A DNA stretch of 64,000 nt, from assembly GCF_048268085.1 (NCBI RefSeq), contig NZ_JBLWWF010000011.1:1-64000 (forward strand), written 5' to 3'. Origin of the DNA: Neptunicella sp048268085 (GTDB taxonomy: Bacteria; Pseudomonadota; Gammaproteobacteria; Enterobacterales; Alteromonadaceae). The translations under genes and the position numbers were made by a program. Positions within the stretch are counted from its first letter, which is position 1. Every line of letters begins with the position of its first letter. Below, piece after piece: positions 42,932 through 52,117 of the stretch. The notes under the pieces were generated by a model. That model was not told where the DNA came from and did no database searches. It saw nothing but the letters and a program-made list of their open reading frames with translations.

Positions 42932-43869
42932 TGGGGATCAATTTGGCAGGCCAAAAACTGCAAAAAAACTATACTGCATCAATAGCCGAAGCCAAAATTT
43001 TGGTGGTTGATGATCAGCCCATAAATATTCAGGTCATCAATCAAACTCTCTCGGCCGATTATAACGTGTTTATGGCGACCACCGGCCAGCAGGCTATCGA
43101 CTTTTGCCTTAAAACCCCACCTGACCTGATATTAATGGACGTGCTCATGCCGGGAATGAGTGGCTTGGAAACCTGTAAAAAGATGAAGGAACAGGAGCCA
43201 TTACAATCTATTCCGATCATTTTTATTACCGGTTTGCAGGAACAAGCCGAAGAAGATGCTTGCTGGCAAGCCGGCGGTATCGACTTTATAACGAAACCCG
43301 TTAATCCGGTAACCTTACGCAATCGTGTCAGAGCCCAGCTTACCCTTAAGTTTCAAACTGATCTATTACGCAATATGGCCTATTTTGATGGATTAACCGG
43401 GGTGTATAACCGTCGTTATTTTAATGATTATTATGCTCGTCAGGTACTGACAGCGCAGCGTTTAAATCAACCATTAACGATTTTGATGATCGACATCGAT
43501 TACTTTAAACAGTTTAACGATGCCTATGGCCATTTAGCCGGTGATGATTGCCTGGCTAACGTGGCAGAAGCACTACATATAAGCCTAAAACGCCCCGCTG
43601 ACTTGCTCGCCCGATATGGTGGTGAGGAGTTTGTAGCGGTATTACCGGATACCGATCAACAAGGCGCGATCCATGTAGCCAAGTTAATTCAAAAAAATGT
43701 CGAGGCGTTGGCTATTGCTCATGAGTCTTCTGAGTTTAAGCAGGTAACAGTCAGTATAGGTATCGCCGTGAGTGAACCTAATCAAAAACACGAATTACCA
43801 CTTACGCAATTAGCCGATGAACAGCTATATCAAGCCAAAGCGGCTGGCCGTAATCAGTATAAAATTTAA
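42928..43869 (+). CDS. Response-regulator diguanylate cyclase (REC-GGDEF)
   Basis: A 313-residue PleD-like effector. The receiver (about 20-140) has ILVVDDQPINIQ, the phosphoacceptor in DLILMDVLMPGMSGLE and the Lys in FITKPVNPVTL. The GGDEF domain has DGLTGVYNRRYFNDYY, the active-site RYGGEEFVAVLPDTD, and an upstream RPAD that fits the RxxD product-inhibition site. It should make c-di-GMP when phosphorylated. The ATG overlaps the kinase stop, with GAGG upstream, so the hybrid kinase HPt domain is its likely phosphate donor. Confidence 0.93.
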   Translation: MMGINLAGQKLQKNYTASIAEAKILVVDDQPINIQVINQTLSADYNVFMATTGQQAIDFCLKTPPDLILMDVLMPGMSGLETCKKMKEQEPLQSIPIIFITGLQEQAEEDACWQAGGIDFITKPVNPVTLRNRVRAQLTLKFQTDLLRNMAYFDGLTGVYNRRYFNDYYARQVLTAQRLNQPLTILMIDIDYFKQFNDAYGHLAGDDCLANVAEALHISLKRPADLLARYGGEEFVAVLPDTDQQGAIHVAKLIQKNVEALAIAHESSEFKQVTVSIGIAVSEPNQKHELPLTQLADEQLYQAKAAGRNQYKI

Positions 43870-43929
43870 CAATGATAATATTTCCCCTGTTTAGGGATTA
43901 ACTACATTTATGTCAGAGGCATTAAACAA

Positions 43930-44862
43930 ATGAAGGATCTTTTAACCACCGCGTTCACCATCAGCATCATACTATGCGCGCCCTTGCTCAACGCACAGCA
44001 AGGTTTTGACAATGGCAGTATCACCTCCACCGTTCCTCAAGCCAGCGCTACATTAGCCCAAGACGCTTATTACAACGGTGCTTTTATTGATGCTGACCAA
44101 ACGGTCACCTTTCATCAAACCGGTCATCTGGCCAGTGGATTACTTAAAGAAGATTTTAACCAGCAGGGCTATTTATTTAAGGCGGGGACGTCGATTAACT
44201 TTTTTGAAAATGGTCAGGTCAAGGCGGGAACACTAAGCCAGCAAACAAAGATCGATTCCACCACCTTTTTAGCCAACAGTTACCTTGTGTTGTGGGGCAA
44301 CGGACAGGTTAGTAACGCGACATTGAAAGCAGGGAGTAAGCCGGAAAACAAAAACTTAACCTTGCCTATTGATATGGAAGTACAGTTTAATGCCAGTGGC
44401 CATATGACCTCGGTCACCCCATTTAAAGTGGAAGTTTACCGGTTATTTGGCAAATTACTCAAAGGCCAATCCCAACTGCTTTACGACGAAAGCAATGACC
44501 AATATCGCTTGTACAAAGGCACGCTCGCTGAAGCAGAAATCATCGCCTCTCTGGCTAATGGTGTATCGGCTTACGGCAATGCCACTAAAGCCGTCGCCAT
44601 TATTGCCCCGCGCAACAGTACCTTTAGCTTGTATCAAACCAGCGGGTTAAATGCAGGCGGTCAGCAGCCCTATGATATTTACTATTTACCCGGCTCACTA
44701 GCCATTAATCGTTATGACTTTGGTGAAAATCCCGCGGTTTATGTGCGTGATATGCAGTTACATGGGGTGCAGATCCAACAAGATCTGCGGTTAGATGGCT
44801 TTTCCTATCAAGCCGGGCAACTGATTTTACTAGATCAAAAAGGCAAAGTGGTGAGTCCTTAA
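43930..44862 (+). CDS. Hypothetical exported protein with four ~30-residue repeats
   Basis: A 310-residue protein with a signal peptide (TAFTISIILCAPLLNAQQG) and no family recognised. Residues about 58-165 hold four related repeats centred on Gly65, Gly95, Gly125 and Gly157 (FHQTGHLASGLL, FFENGQVKAGTL, LWGNGQVSNATL, FNASGHMTSVTP). They have an NGQV-type turn followed by a short strand. This resembles the repetitive beta-hairpin look of MORN-like proteins without matching them. It starts 60 bases after the diguanylate cyclase on the same strand and may share its transcript. The function is unknown, but a periplasmic or outer-membrane location is likely. Confidence 0.75.
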   Translation: MKDLLTTAFTISIILCAPLLNAQQGFDNGSITSTVPQASATLAQDAYYNGAFIDADQTVTFHQTGHLASGLLKEDFNQQGYLFKAGTSINFFENGQVKAGTLSQQTKIDSTTFLANSYLVLWGNGQVSNATLKAGSKPENKNLTLPIDMEVQFNASGHMTSVTPFKVEVYRLFGKLLKGQSQLLYDESNDQYRLYKGTLAEAEIIASLANGVSAYGNATKAVAIIAPRNSTFSLYQTSGLNAGGQQPYDIYYLPGSLAINRYDFGENPAVYVRDMQLHGVQIQQDLRLDGFSYQAGQLILLDQKGKVVSP

Positions 44863-44968
44863 GGTCAGTGTCGAGCTGCGAACGACGAACTGAGAAATAC
44901 TGGATGCCCTGTGCTTCTGTGGTTATAAATTTGTGGTTGATAGTGTGAATACTGCGACTCAAATGCCG

Positions 44969-45772
44969 TCAGCCTTTATTGGCCGTTTTGACTTGCTGCC
45001 AAACCGCTTCCATTTCATCCAAACTCGCCTGTTCAATGGATTGACCATGCTGCTTAAAATGCGCTTCTACCCCACGAAAACGTTGTTCAAATTTATGATT
45101 GGCTTTGCGCAGAGCCGTTTCTGGCTCGACTTGCAGATGTCGGGATAAATTGACAACCGCAAATAATAAATCGCCAATTTCTTCTTCGACAGCGTGGTGG
45201 TTTATTATCGGTTGATTCACTTCTGCCAATACTTCATCAATTTCTTCATGGATTTTATCCACCACCGGCGGTAATTCCGGCCAGTCAAATCCGACTTTGG
45301 CACAACGCTTCTGTATTTTGTTAGCCCGCATGAGTGGCGCCATTCCCACTGGAATATTGGCCAGCACGCTATCGTCAATTTTGCCTTGCTGTTGTCGTTC
45401 CTGCTGTTTAATTGTATCCCAGTTGCGGCTTAACTGTTGTTCACTTTCAACAGGCTGTTCTTCAAACACATGGGGATGACGGCGAATTAGTTTGTCAGCC
45501 ACTGCACCGGCCACGGCTTCAAAATCGAATTCATTTTGTTCCCGGCCAAGCTGGGCATAAAATATGACCTGAAAGAGTAAATCGCCCAATTCATCTTTGA
45601 TTTCATCCATGCTGCCATGTTCGATGGCATCAGCCACTTCGTAAGCTTCTTCAATAGTAAAAGGCACAATGGACTGAAAAGTCTGTTGTCGATCCCAGGG
45701 ACAACCATTAACCGGATCACGCAAGCGCTGCATCACCTCTATCAGTCTTTGCAGATTGGGGTAGTCTTGCAT
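44969..45772 (-). CDS. mazG: Nucleoside triphosphate pyrophosphohydrolase MazG
   Basis: MazG hydrolyses NTPs to NMP and pyrophosphate, cleans the nucleotide pool and modulates the stringent response. Two MazG repeats are visible: GCPWDRQQTFQSIVPFTIEEAYEVADAIE with DELGDLLFQVIFYA, and GFDWPELPPVVDKIHEEIDEVLAE with EEIGDLLFAVVNLSRHL. The acidic metal-binding residues are present. The ATG at 45772 (MQDYPNLQRL, 267 residues) begins two bases after the relA stop and fits the E. coli length (263). The frame is open to 45808. Confidence 0.96.
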   Translation of the reverse strand: MQDYPNLQRLIEVMQRLRDPVNGCPWDRQQTFQSIVPFTIEEAYEVADAIEHGSMDEIKDELGDLLFQVIFYAQLGREQNEFDFEAVAGAVADKLIRRHPHVFEEQPVESEQQLSRNWDTIKQQERQQQGKIDDSVLANIPVGMAPLMRANKIQKRCAKVGFDWPELPPVVDKIHEEIDEVLAEVNQPIINHHAVEEEIGDLLFAVVNLSRHLQVEPETALRKANHKFEQRFRGVEAHFKQHGQSIEQASLDEMEAVWQQVKTANKG

Positions 45773-45773
45773 A

Positions 45774-47924
45774 TCAGGCTTCAACCCGACGCACCGATTG
45801 TACACCATTGACTTTATCCAGCCGGGAGACCATTTTAGCCAAGCTATGCAAATCTTTAACTTCTAACTTGAGCTGAATTTTGGCGGTATTATCTTTGCTG
45901 TTACTCAAACTGTTTACCCCCAGCAATCCAATCTTTTCATTCGCCAGTACGGTGGTGATATCCCTTAATAAACCATCCCGATCGTTACAAAACACTTCAA
46001 CATGGGTTTCAAAAACACCGCTATGATCCGACGTCCAGTTAACTTCAATATAACGTTCCGGGTGTTCTTCGAGTAAATGCACTAATTGTTCACAATCCTC
46101 TTTATGTACACTGACCCCACGCCCTTGAGTGATATACCCCTGAATAGGATCGCCCGGCAGTGGTTTACAACAACCGGCCAGTTGAGTCATTAAATTTCCG
46201 ACACCTTCAACTTCAATGCTGTCTTTGCTTTTTTTACTGCTACTACGTTTTTTAAGGCGTAAATCAATTTCCGGCGGGGGTGCATGCAGTTGCAATAAAA
46301 AGTTGACCACCTGATTAATACGAATATCGCCACCACCAATGGCCACATACAAATCATCAAGACTGTTCATATTAAATTTGGCACAGGCTTCAACAGCCTG
46401 TTTAGGCTCTAAATGAACCCGGCTTAATTCCTTATCCAGCGACTCCTTACCGGCCTGTAAATTTTTATCCCGATCCTGTTTTTTAAACCAGGTTTGAATT
46501 TTGGCTCTGGCACGGGAGGAATGAATATATCCTAAATTTGGATTCATCCAGTCACGACTGGGATTACTGCGTTTGCCGGTTAAAATATCCACCTGATCGC
46601 CAGTTTGCAATTGATAGGTAAATGGCACGATACGCCCAAATACCTTGGCACCAATACAACGGTGCCCCACATTACTGTGAATATAATAGGCAAAGTCCAA
46701 TGGAGTCGATCCCATGGGTAAATCCACCACATCACCACGGGGAGTGAATACATACACCCGATCTTCAAACACCTGACTACGCAATTCTTCAACAATATCG
46801 CCCGACTCGGCCATTTCTTCCTGCCAGGCTAGAATCTTGCGTAACCAACTAATTTTTTCGTCGTAACTGGAACGAGCGCTGTGATTGCCTTCTTTGTATT
46901 TCCAATGTGCCGCCACCCCGAGTTCAGAATCCTGATGCATTTGCTGGGTACGGATTTGAATTTCAATGGATTTACCTTGCGGGCCATTAATTACCGTATG
47001 AATGGACTGATAGCCGTTGGGCTTAGGGGTAGCAATGTAATCATCAAATTCACGAGGAATATGCTTGAAGTGAGCATGTACTATCCCCAGTGCACCGTAA
47101 CAATCCTGCAATCGCTCCGCGATAATACGTACCGCACGAATATCAAATAATTGCTCAAACCCCAGATGTTTTTTCTGCATCTTTTTCCAGATGCTAAAAA
47201 TGTGCTTGGGCCGACCATAGACTTCAGCCTTGATATTCTCACTGGTTAACTCGGCCTGTAAATTCGCAACAAAATCATCGATATAATGTTCACGATCAGT
47301 ACGTTTTTCATGTAGCAGACCAGCAATTTGTTTGTAGGTTTCCGGGTGCAGATAACGGAAAGACAGATCTTCCAGCTCCCACTTTAACTGACCAATCCCC
47401 AAACGATTGGCTAAGGGCGCATAAATACTGGCGCATTCTTTGGCAATCAGTACACGGGTTTCTTCATCTTCGTCTTTCACCTGGCGCAAGCGACAAATCC
47501 GTTCGGCCAGTTTGATCACCACCGCCCGCACATCTTGCACCATCGACAATAGCATACGGCGGACATTATCAATTTGCGCTTCATCGCTGCGAGCCTTGCT
47601 ATTGGCATGCAGATTACGAATGGCATCCATGCGTCGCACCCCAAGCAATAATTCACAGATAGCTGGGGAGTTTTTTTCAGCCATGGCTTCATCTGACCAT
47701 TGTTCAGCTTCGCAAATGGGCAATATCAGTGCCGCTTGCAGCGTTTCATCATCCATATGCAGTTCATGCAGGATCTCAATCATTTCTCGCGACATCAAAG
47801 GCACATCATAGCCGCTGGCAATCTCGCACAAACGTTGTCGGCACTCATCAGTTAAGCTAATGGAATTGAGCCATTCCTGGAAAGAATCAGATTGTTGTTC
47901 ATGTACTTTACGAATTGAAACCAT
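45774..47924 (-). CDS. relA: GTP pyrophosphokinase RelA
   Basis: RelA makes (p)ppGpp on ribosomes stalled by uncharged tRNA. The N-terminal hydrolase-like domain lacks the HD metal motif and has GVRRMDAIRNLH, as in RelA and unlike SpoT. The synthetase has EFDDYIATPKPNGYQSIHTVI with the RelA-type EFDD. A TGS domain (DRVYVFTPRGDVVDLPMGSTPLDFAY), a zinc/CC region (LAGCCKPLPGDPIQGY) and a C-terminal ACT domain (NDRDGLLRDITTVLA) follow. Length 716 is slightly below E. coli (744). It lies between rlmD and mazG as in E. coli. Confidence 0.96.
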   Translation of the reverse strand: MVSIRKVHEQQSDSFQEWLNSISLTDECRQRLCEIASGYDVPLMSREMIEILHELHMDDETLQAALILPICEAEQWSDEAMAEKNSPAICELLLGVRRMDAIRNLHANSKARSDEAQIDNVRRMLLSMVQDVRAVVIKLAERICRLRQVKDEDEETRVLIAKECASIYAPLANRLGIGQLKWELEDLSFRYLHPETYKQIAGLLHEKRTDREHYIDDFVANLQAELTSENIKAEVYGRPKHIFSIWKKMQKKHLGFEQLFDIRAVRIIAERLQDCYGALGIVHAHFKHIPREFDDYIATPKPNGYQSIHTVINGPQGKSIEIQIRTQQMHQDSELGVAAHWKYKEGNHSARSSYDEKISWLRKILAWQEEMAESGDIVEELRSQVFEDRVYVFTPRGDVVDLPMGSTPLDFAYYIHSNVGHRCIGAKVFGRIVPFTYQLQTGDQVDILTGKRSNPSRDWMNPNLGYIHSSRARAKIQTWFKKQDRDKNLQAGKESLDKELSRVHLEPKQAVEACAKFNMNSLDDLYVAIGGGDIRINQVVNFLLQLHAPPPEIDLRLKKRSSSKKSKDSIEVEGVGNLMTQLAGCCKPLPGDPIQGYITQGRGVSVHKEDCEQLVHLLEEHPERYIEVNWTSDHSGVFETHVEVFCNDRDGLLRDITTVLANEKIGLLGVNSLSNSKDNTAKIQLKLEVKDLHSLAKMVSRLDKVNGVQSVRRVEA

Positions 47925-47978
47925 GATAAATTTTTAGCGGTACTCCATGTTATATTGCCAAATCAATCTCGGCGGCGA

Positions 47979-49349
47979 CTAGCCATTATTGGGGATAAAC
48001 AGTGCCATTAGCTCGGTATGTACAGTATGTGGAAACATATCCATCAAGGCAATTTTATCCAATCTAAATCCACTATTTAATAATTCAACCATATCCCGGG
48101 CAAAGGTGGCCGGATTACAACTGACATATAACACCATTTGCGGCTGAAGTGCTTTTAGCTGAGGTATGACTTCCAGCGCACCGGCACGGGCAGGATCGAG
48201 TAACACCTTATTACACTGACGAATTTCCGCATCGTTGAGCATATTCCACTGGCTCAGGTCAGCCTTTAAAAAACGTACATTATCTAACTGGTTGAGCGTG
48301 GCATTATCTTTAGCTTGTTGCACCATGTCTGCCACTCCTTCAATACCAAAGACCCGCTGTACTTTTTGTGCCATAGGTAAACTAAAATTACCGACACCAC
48401 AAAATAGATCGAGCACCTTATCCTGTGCATTCAGCTGTAACCATTGCATCGCCTGTTGGATCATCTGCTGATTCAATGCACCATTGACTTGAATGAAATC
48501 ATTGGGAGATAACGCAATTTGAATGCCATCTTGCAAACGATATTTTGCAGGTGAGAAGGCCGTGGACAATGACTCAAACTGATTGCGCTGACTCTCCAAA
48601 ACCACCACACAACCGACAGATGATTCAAGGTTGGTAAGTGTTAACTTATCTTTATCACTCAAAGTCTTGGTTAGTCGAATTGTTACTTGCAGCTCACCGT
48701 CAGTATCAAGCAAACTAACATGGCCTAAACCATTTTTGTTATTCAACTGGTGCAAGGTTGCCAATAAGTGGGGCAATATGCGTTGTAATGGTTGAGTAAG
48801 CACCGGACACTGTTCAATCGCCACCACGTCTTTACTATTTTTAGCACGAAATCCCACTTTAAACTGATTGTGCTGACGACTATCAATCGCCAATCGAGCT
48901 TTACGTCGATATGCATTTTCAGGAATGGCTAATGGAGTTTGCCAGTTTATCGGTGCTTTTCCGCCCAGTTTAGTCAGCAAAACATCAACCGCCGTTTGCT
49001 TGTGCCGCAACATATTTTCGGGGCTAATATACTGGCTCTGACACCCCCCACATTGATTAAAATGCGGGCAAAACGGTTCGATACGTTGGGCAGAGGGCTG
49101 GATAATATGGGTAGCGGTACTTTTCCAAAAACGTGATTTTTTGTCACTAACACTGACCTGGCAAACTTCACCGGGCAACGCGTTATCAACAAATACCACC
49201 GGCTGATGAGAACGACATACCCCCTGACCATGATGATCCAACTGATCGATGGTCAATTCCAGCTTTTGCTGGTGATGATGAGGGGCTTTGCGGCCTTGTT
49301 TATTTCCCGTCTTATTATTGCCTTTGGGTGCTCTAAATATTTGAACCAT
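47979..49349 (-). CDS. rlmD: 23S rRNA (uracil-1939-C5)-methyltransferase
   Basis: RlmD methylates U1939 in 23S rRNA and carries a 4Fe-4S cluster. An N-terminal TRAM domain (LELTIDQLDHHGQGVCRS) is followed by the cluster cysteines in CPHFNQCGGCQSQYI. The Rossmann SAM-binding domain has VLDLFCGVGNFSLPMA, LLDPARAG, and the catalytic Cys in VLYVSCNPATFARDM. Length 456 is near E. coli (433). The Lys/His-rich first 25 residues suggest RNA contact. It lies between acpS and relA. Confidence 0.95.
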   Translation of the reverse strand: MVQIFRAPKGNNKTGNKQGRKAPHHHQQKLELTIDQLDHHGQGVCRSHQPVVFVDNALPGEVCQVSVSDKKSRFWKSTATHIIQPSAQRIEPFCPHFNQCGGCQSQYISPENMLRHKQTAVDVLLTKLGGKAPINWQTPLAIPENAYRRKARLAIDSRQHNQFKVGFRAKNSKDVVAIEQCPVLTQPLQRILPHLLATLHQLNNKNGLGHVSLLDTDGELQVTIRLTKTLSDKDKLTLTNLESSVGCVVVLESQRNQFESLSTAFSPAKYRLQDGIQIALSPNDFIQVNGALNQQMIQQAMQWLQLNAQDKVLDLFCGVGNFSLPMAQKVQRVFGIEGVADMVQQAKDNATLNQLDNVRFLKADLSQWNMLNDAEIRQCNKVLLDPARAGALEVIPQLKALQPQMVLYVSCNPATFARDMVELLNSGFRLDKIALMDMFPHTVHTELMALFIPNNG

Positions 49350-49726
49350 TATTTATCCAGGACGACGGTGGCTAATGCGTAGTGTTGCTCATCAGAAATA
49401 GAAATATGGGTACTGGTCACCCCCAACTGCTGACACACCTCCAATACTTTGCCAGACAAGGTTAAAAAAGGTTGGCCGCTGTCCTGATTAAGAACTTCAA
49501 CATCCTGAAAACTAACGCCATTACCAATACCGATACCAATCGCTTTAACCATCGCTTCTTTTGCTGCGAAACGCTTAGCCAAATAACGAGCCGGAAAAAG
49601 ATGTTGCTTGAATAGGGCATATTCATCTTCGGTCAGTACCCGTTGGGCTAAACGGTCTGATTTTTCCAATTGCTTTTCAATCCGTGCAATTTCGACAATA
49701 TCCGTACCTAAGCCGACGACTGCCAT
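49349..49726 (-). CDS. acpS: Holo-[acyl-carrier-protein] synthase
   Basis: AcpS transfers the 4'-phosphopantetheine group from CoA to acyl carrier protein. The family motif GLGTDIVEIARIEKQ with the metal-binding Asp is near residue 6, and RFAAKEAMVKAIGIGIG is near residue 52. Length 125 matches. The gene starts three bases after pdxJ ends and its stop touches rlmD, so recO-pdxJ-acpS-rlmD are likely co-transcribed. Confidence 0.96.
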   Translation of the reverse strand: MAVVGLGTDIVEIARIEKQLEKSDRLAQRVLTEDEYALFKQHLFPARYLAKRFAAKEAMVKAIGIGIGNGVSFQDVEVLNQDSGQPFLTLSGKVLEVCQQLGVTSTHISISDEQHYALATVVLDK

Positions 49727-49729
49727 AAT

Positions 49730-50464
49730 TTAACGCCGTGCTTCTTGCATTAATACACGCATATCCGCTACCGCTTTGGCTAAACCGTCAAAAGCGGCAC
49801 GGGCGATAATCGCATGGCCAATATTGAGTTCGATAATGTCTTCAATGGCCGCAATCGGTTTCACGTTATGATAATGCAATCCGTGCCCGGCATTCACTTT
49901 GAGACCGATAGAGGTAGCATAACTAACCGCATCTTTAATCCGCTGCAATTCTTTGTGCTGCGATTCTTCGTCGGTGGCATCGGCATAGCAACCGGTGTGA
50001 ATTTCAATATACTCTGCACCGCACTGGCGGGCAGCGTGAATTTGCTGATTGTCTGCATCAATAAATAATGACACCTTAGTGCCTATTTTTGCCAGTTCAC
50101 TACAGGCATGGGTAATCGCATCCAAATTAGCCACTACATTTAACCCACCTTCCGTGGTTAGTTCTTCACGTTTTTCAGGCACCAGACAACAAAATTCTGG
50201 CTTGGTTTTGAGCGCAATGGCCAGCATTTCATCGGTGACGGCCATTTCCAAATTTAAACGGGTATTGATGGTCTGACGTAATAATTGCACATCACGGTCG
50301 TTAATATGGCGGCGATCTTCACGCAAATGAACCGTGATACCATCGGCACCGGCTCGTTCGGCCATATCGGCGGCGTGCACCGGATCGGGGTAAGAAGTGC
50401 CCCGAGCATTGCGCAAGGTAGCGATATGATCAATATTGACGCCTAACAAAATATCTCTTTTCAA
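49730..50464 (-). CDS. pdxJ: Pyridoxine 5'-phosphate synthase
   Basis: PdxJ condenses 1-deoxyxylulose 5-phosphate with 3-amino-2-oxopropyl phosphate to give pyridoxine 5'-phosphate. The TIM barrel opens LLGVNIDHIATLRNARGTSYPDP. GADGITVHLREDRRHI, the catalytic Glu in CCLVPEKREELTTEGGL and NAGHGLHYHNV follow. Length 244 is normal. It overlaps recO by four bases. pdxH of the same pathway sits at 3504. Confidence 0.97.
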   Translation of the reverse strand: MKRDILLGVNIDHIATLRNARGTSYPDPVHAADMAERAGADGITVHLREDRRHINDRDVQLLRQTINTRLNLEMAVTDEMLAIALKTKPEFCCLVPEKREELTTEGGLNVVANLDAITHACSELAKIGTKVSLFIDADNQQIHAARQCGAEYIEIHTGCYADATDEESQHKELQRIKDAVSYATSIGLKVNAGHGLHYHNVKPIAAIEDIIELNIGHAIIARAAFDGLAKAVADMRVLMQEARR

Positions 50465-51171
50465 CTTCTTTCTCTCATAAACAGTTCACGACTTTTCAGT
50501 GGTTTATTGCCCAACAAGGGTTGTAATGCCATACGGCTGATAATTTTGGCACAGCTGAGCGCAGATTGCTGCCATTGTTGATGATGAATGGCGAGTAAAT
50601 CGCTGCCCATAAAGCAGTTTTTGCTATTCATTTGCTTGGCTAACGGCACGAAGCCCTGTTCCTCAATCCATTGGTAATAACCTTGAGGCTCAATACTGTC
50701 GCCGGATTGTCCGTCTGTATCAAAACTTAATGCATAACCCATATCGGCCAACAAACCAAACTCAAAACGTCTTAACACCGGCTCAATAGATTCAGCCAGA
50801 GCCAATTGCTCAAGGCTTTGCTCATATAGCGCAAATAATTCGGCATAAGGGTATTCACTGTGCAGAATTCGGTTAACCAGTTCATTTAAATACAGCCCAG
50901 AATAGAGCGCCCTTCCCTGCAATTGAAAGGCTTTACCACTGGCTTCACAGCTGGCTAAATTTTTTAACTGATGTTTACCGTACAAGGATAATTCTAACGG
51001 CTGAAACGGTTGCAATAGGCTTTTATTCTGACTTTTACTACTACGTACACCTTTGGCTACAAAACTTAATTTACCGTATTGAGCACTAAACGCGTCGACC
51101 AGATAACTGGTTTCACGATATTCCCGTTTATGCAAAATAAAGGCATTAATTCCGTTAAGCACAACAACCAC
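50461..51171 (-). CDS. recO: DNA repair protein RecO
   Basis: RecO loads RecA onto SSB-coated single strands in the RecFOR pathway. The N-terminal OB domain has NGINAFILHKREYRETSYLVDAFSAQYGKLSFVAKGVRSSKS. The middle LYSGLYLNELVNRIL and FEFGLLADMGYALSFD are family-typical. Length 236 matches (242 in E. coli). A GTG serves as start. It heads the recO-pdxJ-acpS run and is far from era, its usual neighbour. Confidence 0.93.
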   Translation of the reverse strand: MVVVLNGINAFILHKREYRETSYLVDAFSAQYGKLSFVAKGVRSSKSQNKSLLQPFQPLELSLYGKHQLKNLASCEASGKAFQLQGRALYSGLYLNELVNRILHSEYPYAELFALYEQSLEQLALAESIEPVLRRFEFGLLADMGYALSFDTDGQSGDSIEPQGYYQWIEEQGFVPLAKQMNSKNCFMGSDLLAIHHQQWQQSALSCAKIISRMALQPLLGNKPLKSRELFMRERS

Positions 51172-51507
51172 TCGGCTTGATTGACAGCAAAGCTGGATTA
51201 TATCTCAACTGGCCGCGTGACAGTATAAAAAGCAAGGTTGAAACTGGAGAAAATAACAATCGCGAGTCTCTGTGGTTATCAATTGCAACCTGATATTTAG
51301 CACAGAGACGCAGAACTCACGGACAAAGAATTTAATTGAATACCCACTGGTTTGCACTAAGCCTTTGGCAAGCTAGGGAGGCACGGAAGATTTAAGGGAT
51401 TTATCCTGACGGTTGGCATCGCAGCATGAAAATAAATGTCAAGGTTAAATCCTTTCGACAAGTACCGGCCAAGGCATTACCATTGCGGCCACACAGGACA
51501 GGAGCAT
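51172..51507. other. Gene-free gap between recO and rdgB
   Basis: This 336-base divergent region must contain the recO and rdgB promoters. It holds a 9-base inverted repeat (51266-51309). No RNA gene or convincing frame was seen; the open frame at 51436-51507 is only an upstream extension of rdgB. Confidence 0.5.
51266..51309. repeat. Imperfect dispersed-repeat-like element with 9-base inverted ends
   Basis: GTCTCTGTG (51266-51274) and CACAGAGAC (51301-51309) are exact inverted copies around 26 bases. The CTCTGTGG/CACAGAGAC wording resembles intergenic dispersed repeats known in many proteobacteria. A similar CTTCTGTGGTTATAAA string occurs at about 44913-44929, just past another operon. Confidence 0.45.
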
Positions 51508-52116
51508 ATGTTGATGAAAAAAACCGTTGTATTAGCCACGGGTAACCAAGGCAAAGTCAAAGAATTAGCCCGCATGTTGGCACCGATTCAGATGACTGTG
51601 GTACCGCAAAGTGAATATGAAGTCGAAGATGTGCCGGAAACAGGCACCACCTTTGTGGAAAACGCCATCATCAAGGCGCGTCATGCAGCTAAAATCACCG
51701 GACTGCCGGCGATTGCCGATGACTCCGGTTTGGCTGTGGATTTTCTCAATAGTGCACCGGGTATTTACTCCGCCCGATACAGCGGTGAGCAAGCCACCGA
51801 CGCCAGCAATATTAACAAACTACTACGTGAATTAGCCGATATTCCCGAACCTGAGCGTACCGCTCGGTTTATTTGCGTATTGGTGTTTATGCGCCATGCA
51901 GATGATCCTACGCCAATCATTTGTCAGGGTGAATGGGTTGGACGTATTACCGCAAAGCCTTCTGGTAGTGAAGGCTTCGGCTATGATCCGGTATTTTGGG
52001 TAGAGCAACATCAGTGCACCTCAGCCGAGCTCAGTTCAGAACAAAAAAATGCCATCAGTCATCGCGGCTTAGCCTTACAGCAATTGCTTACTCAATTGCG
52101 CGATCAACAAGACTAA
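51508..52116 (+). CDS. rdgB: Non-canonical purine NTP pyrophosphatase RdgB
   Basis: RdgB (ITPase) removes ITP, dITP and XTP from the nucleotide pool. Motifs are VVLATGNQGKVKELARML, the Glu-rich VPETGTTFVENAIIKARHAA, the catalytic ADDSGLAVDFLNSAPGIYSARY, and SEGFGYDPVFW. The ATG at 51508 (MLMKKTVV, 202 residues) has AGGA nine bases upstream; the ATG at 51514 is about as good. The frame opens at 51436, but those first residues do not match the family. hemW follows after one base, as in E. coli. Confidence 0.95.
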   Translation: MLMKKTVVLATGNQGKVKELARMLAPIQMTVVPQSEYEVEDVPETGTTFVENAIIKARHAAKITGLPAIADDSGLAVDFLNSAPGIYSARYSGEQATDASNINKLLRELADIPEPERTARFICVLVFMRHADDPTPIICQGEWVGRITAKPSGSEGFGYDPVFWVEQHQCTSAELSSEQKNAISHRGLALQQLLTQLRDQQD

Positions 52117-52117
52117 T

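Noticed and set aside
45774..47924. Bifunctional SpoT instead of RelA
   Set aside because: The HD metal motif is missing and the synthetase has EFDD, as in RelA; the rlmD-relA-mazG context also fits.
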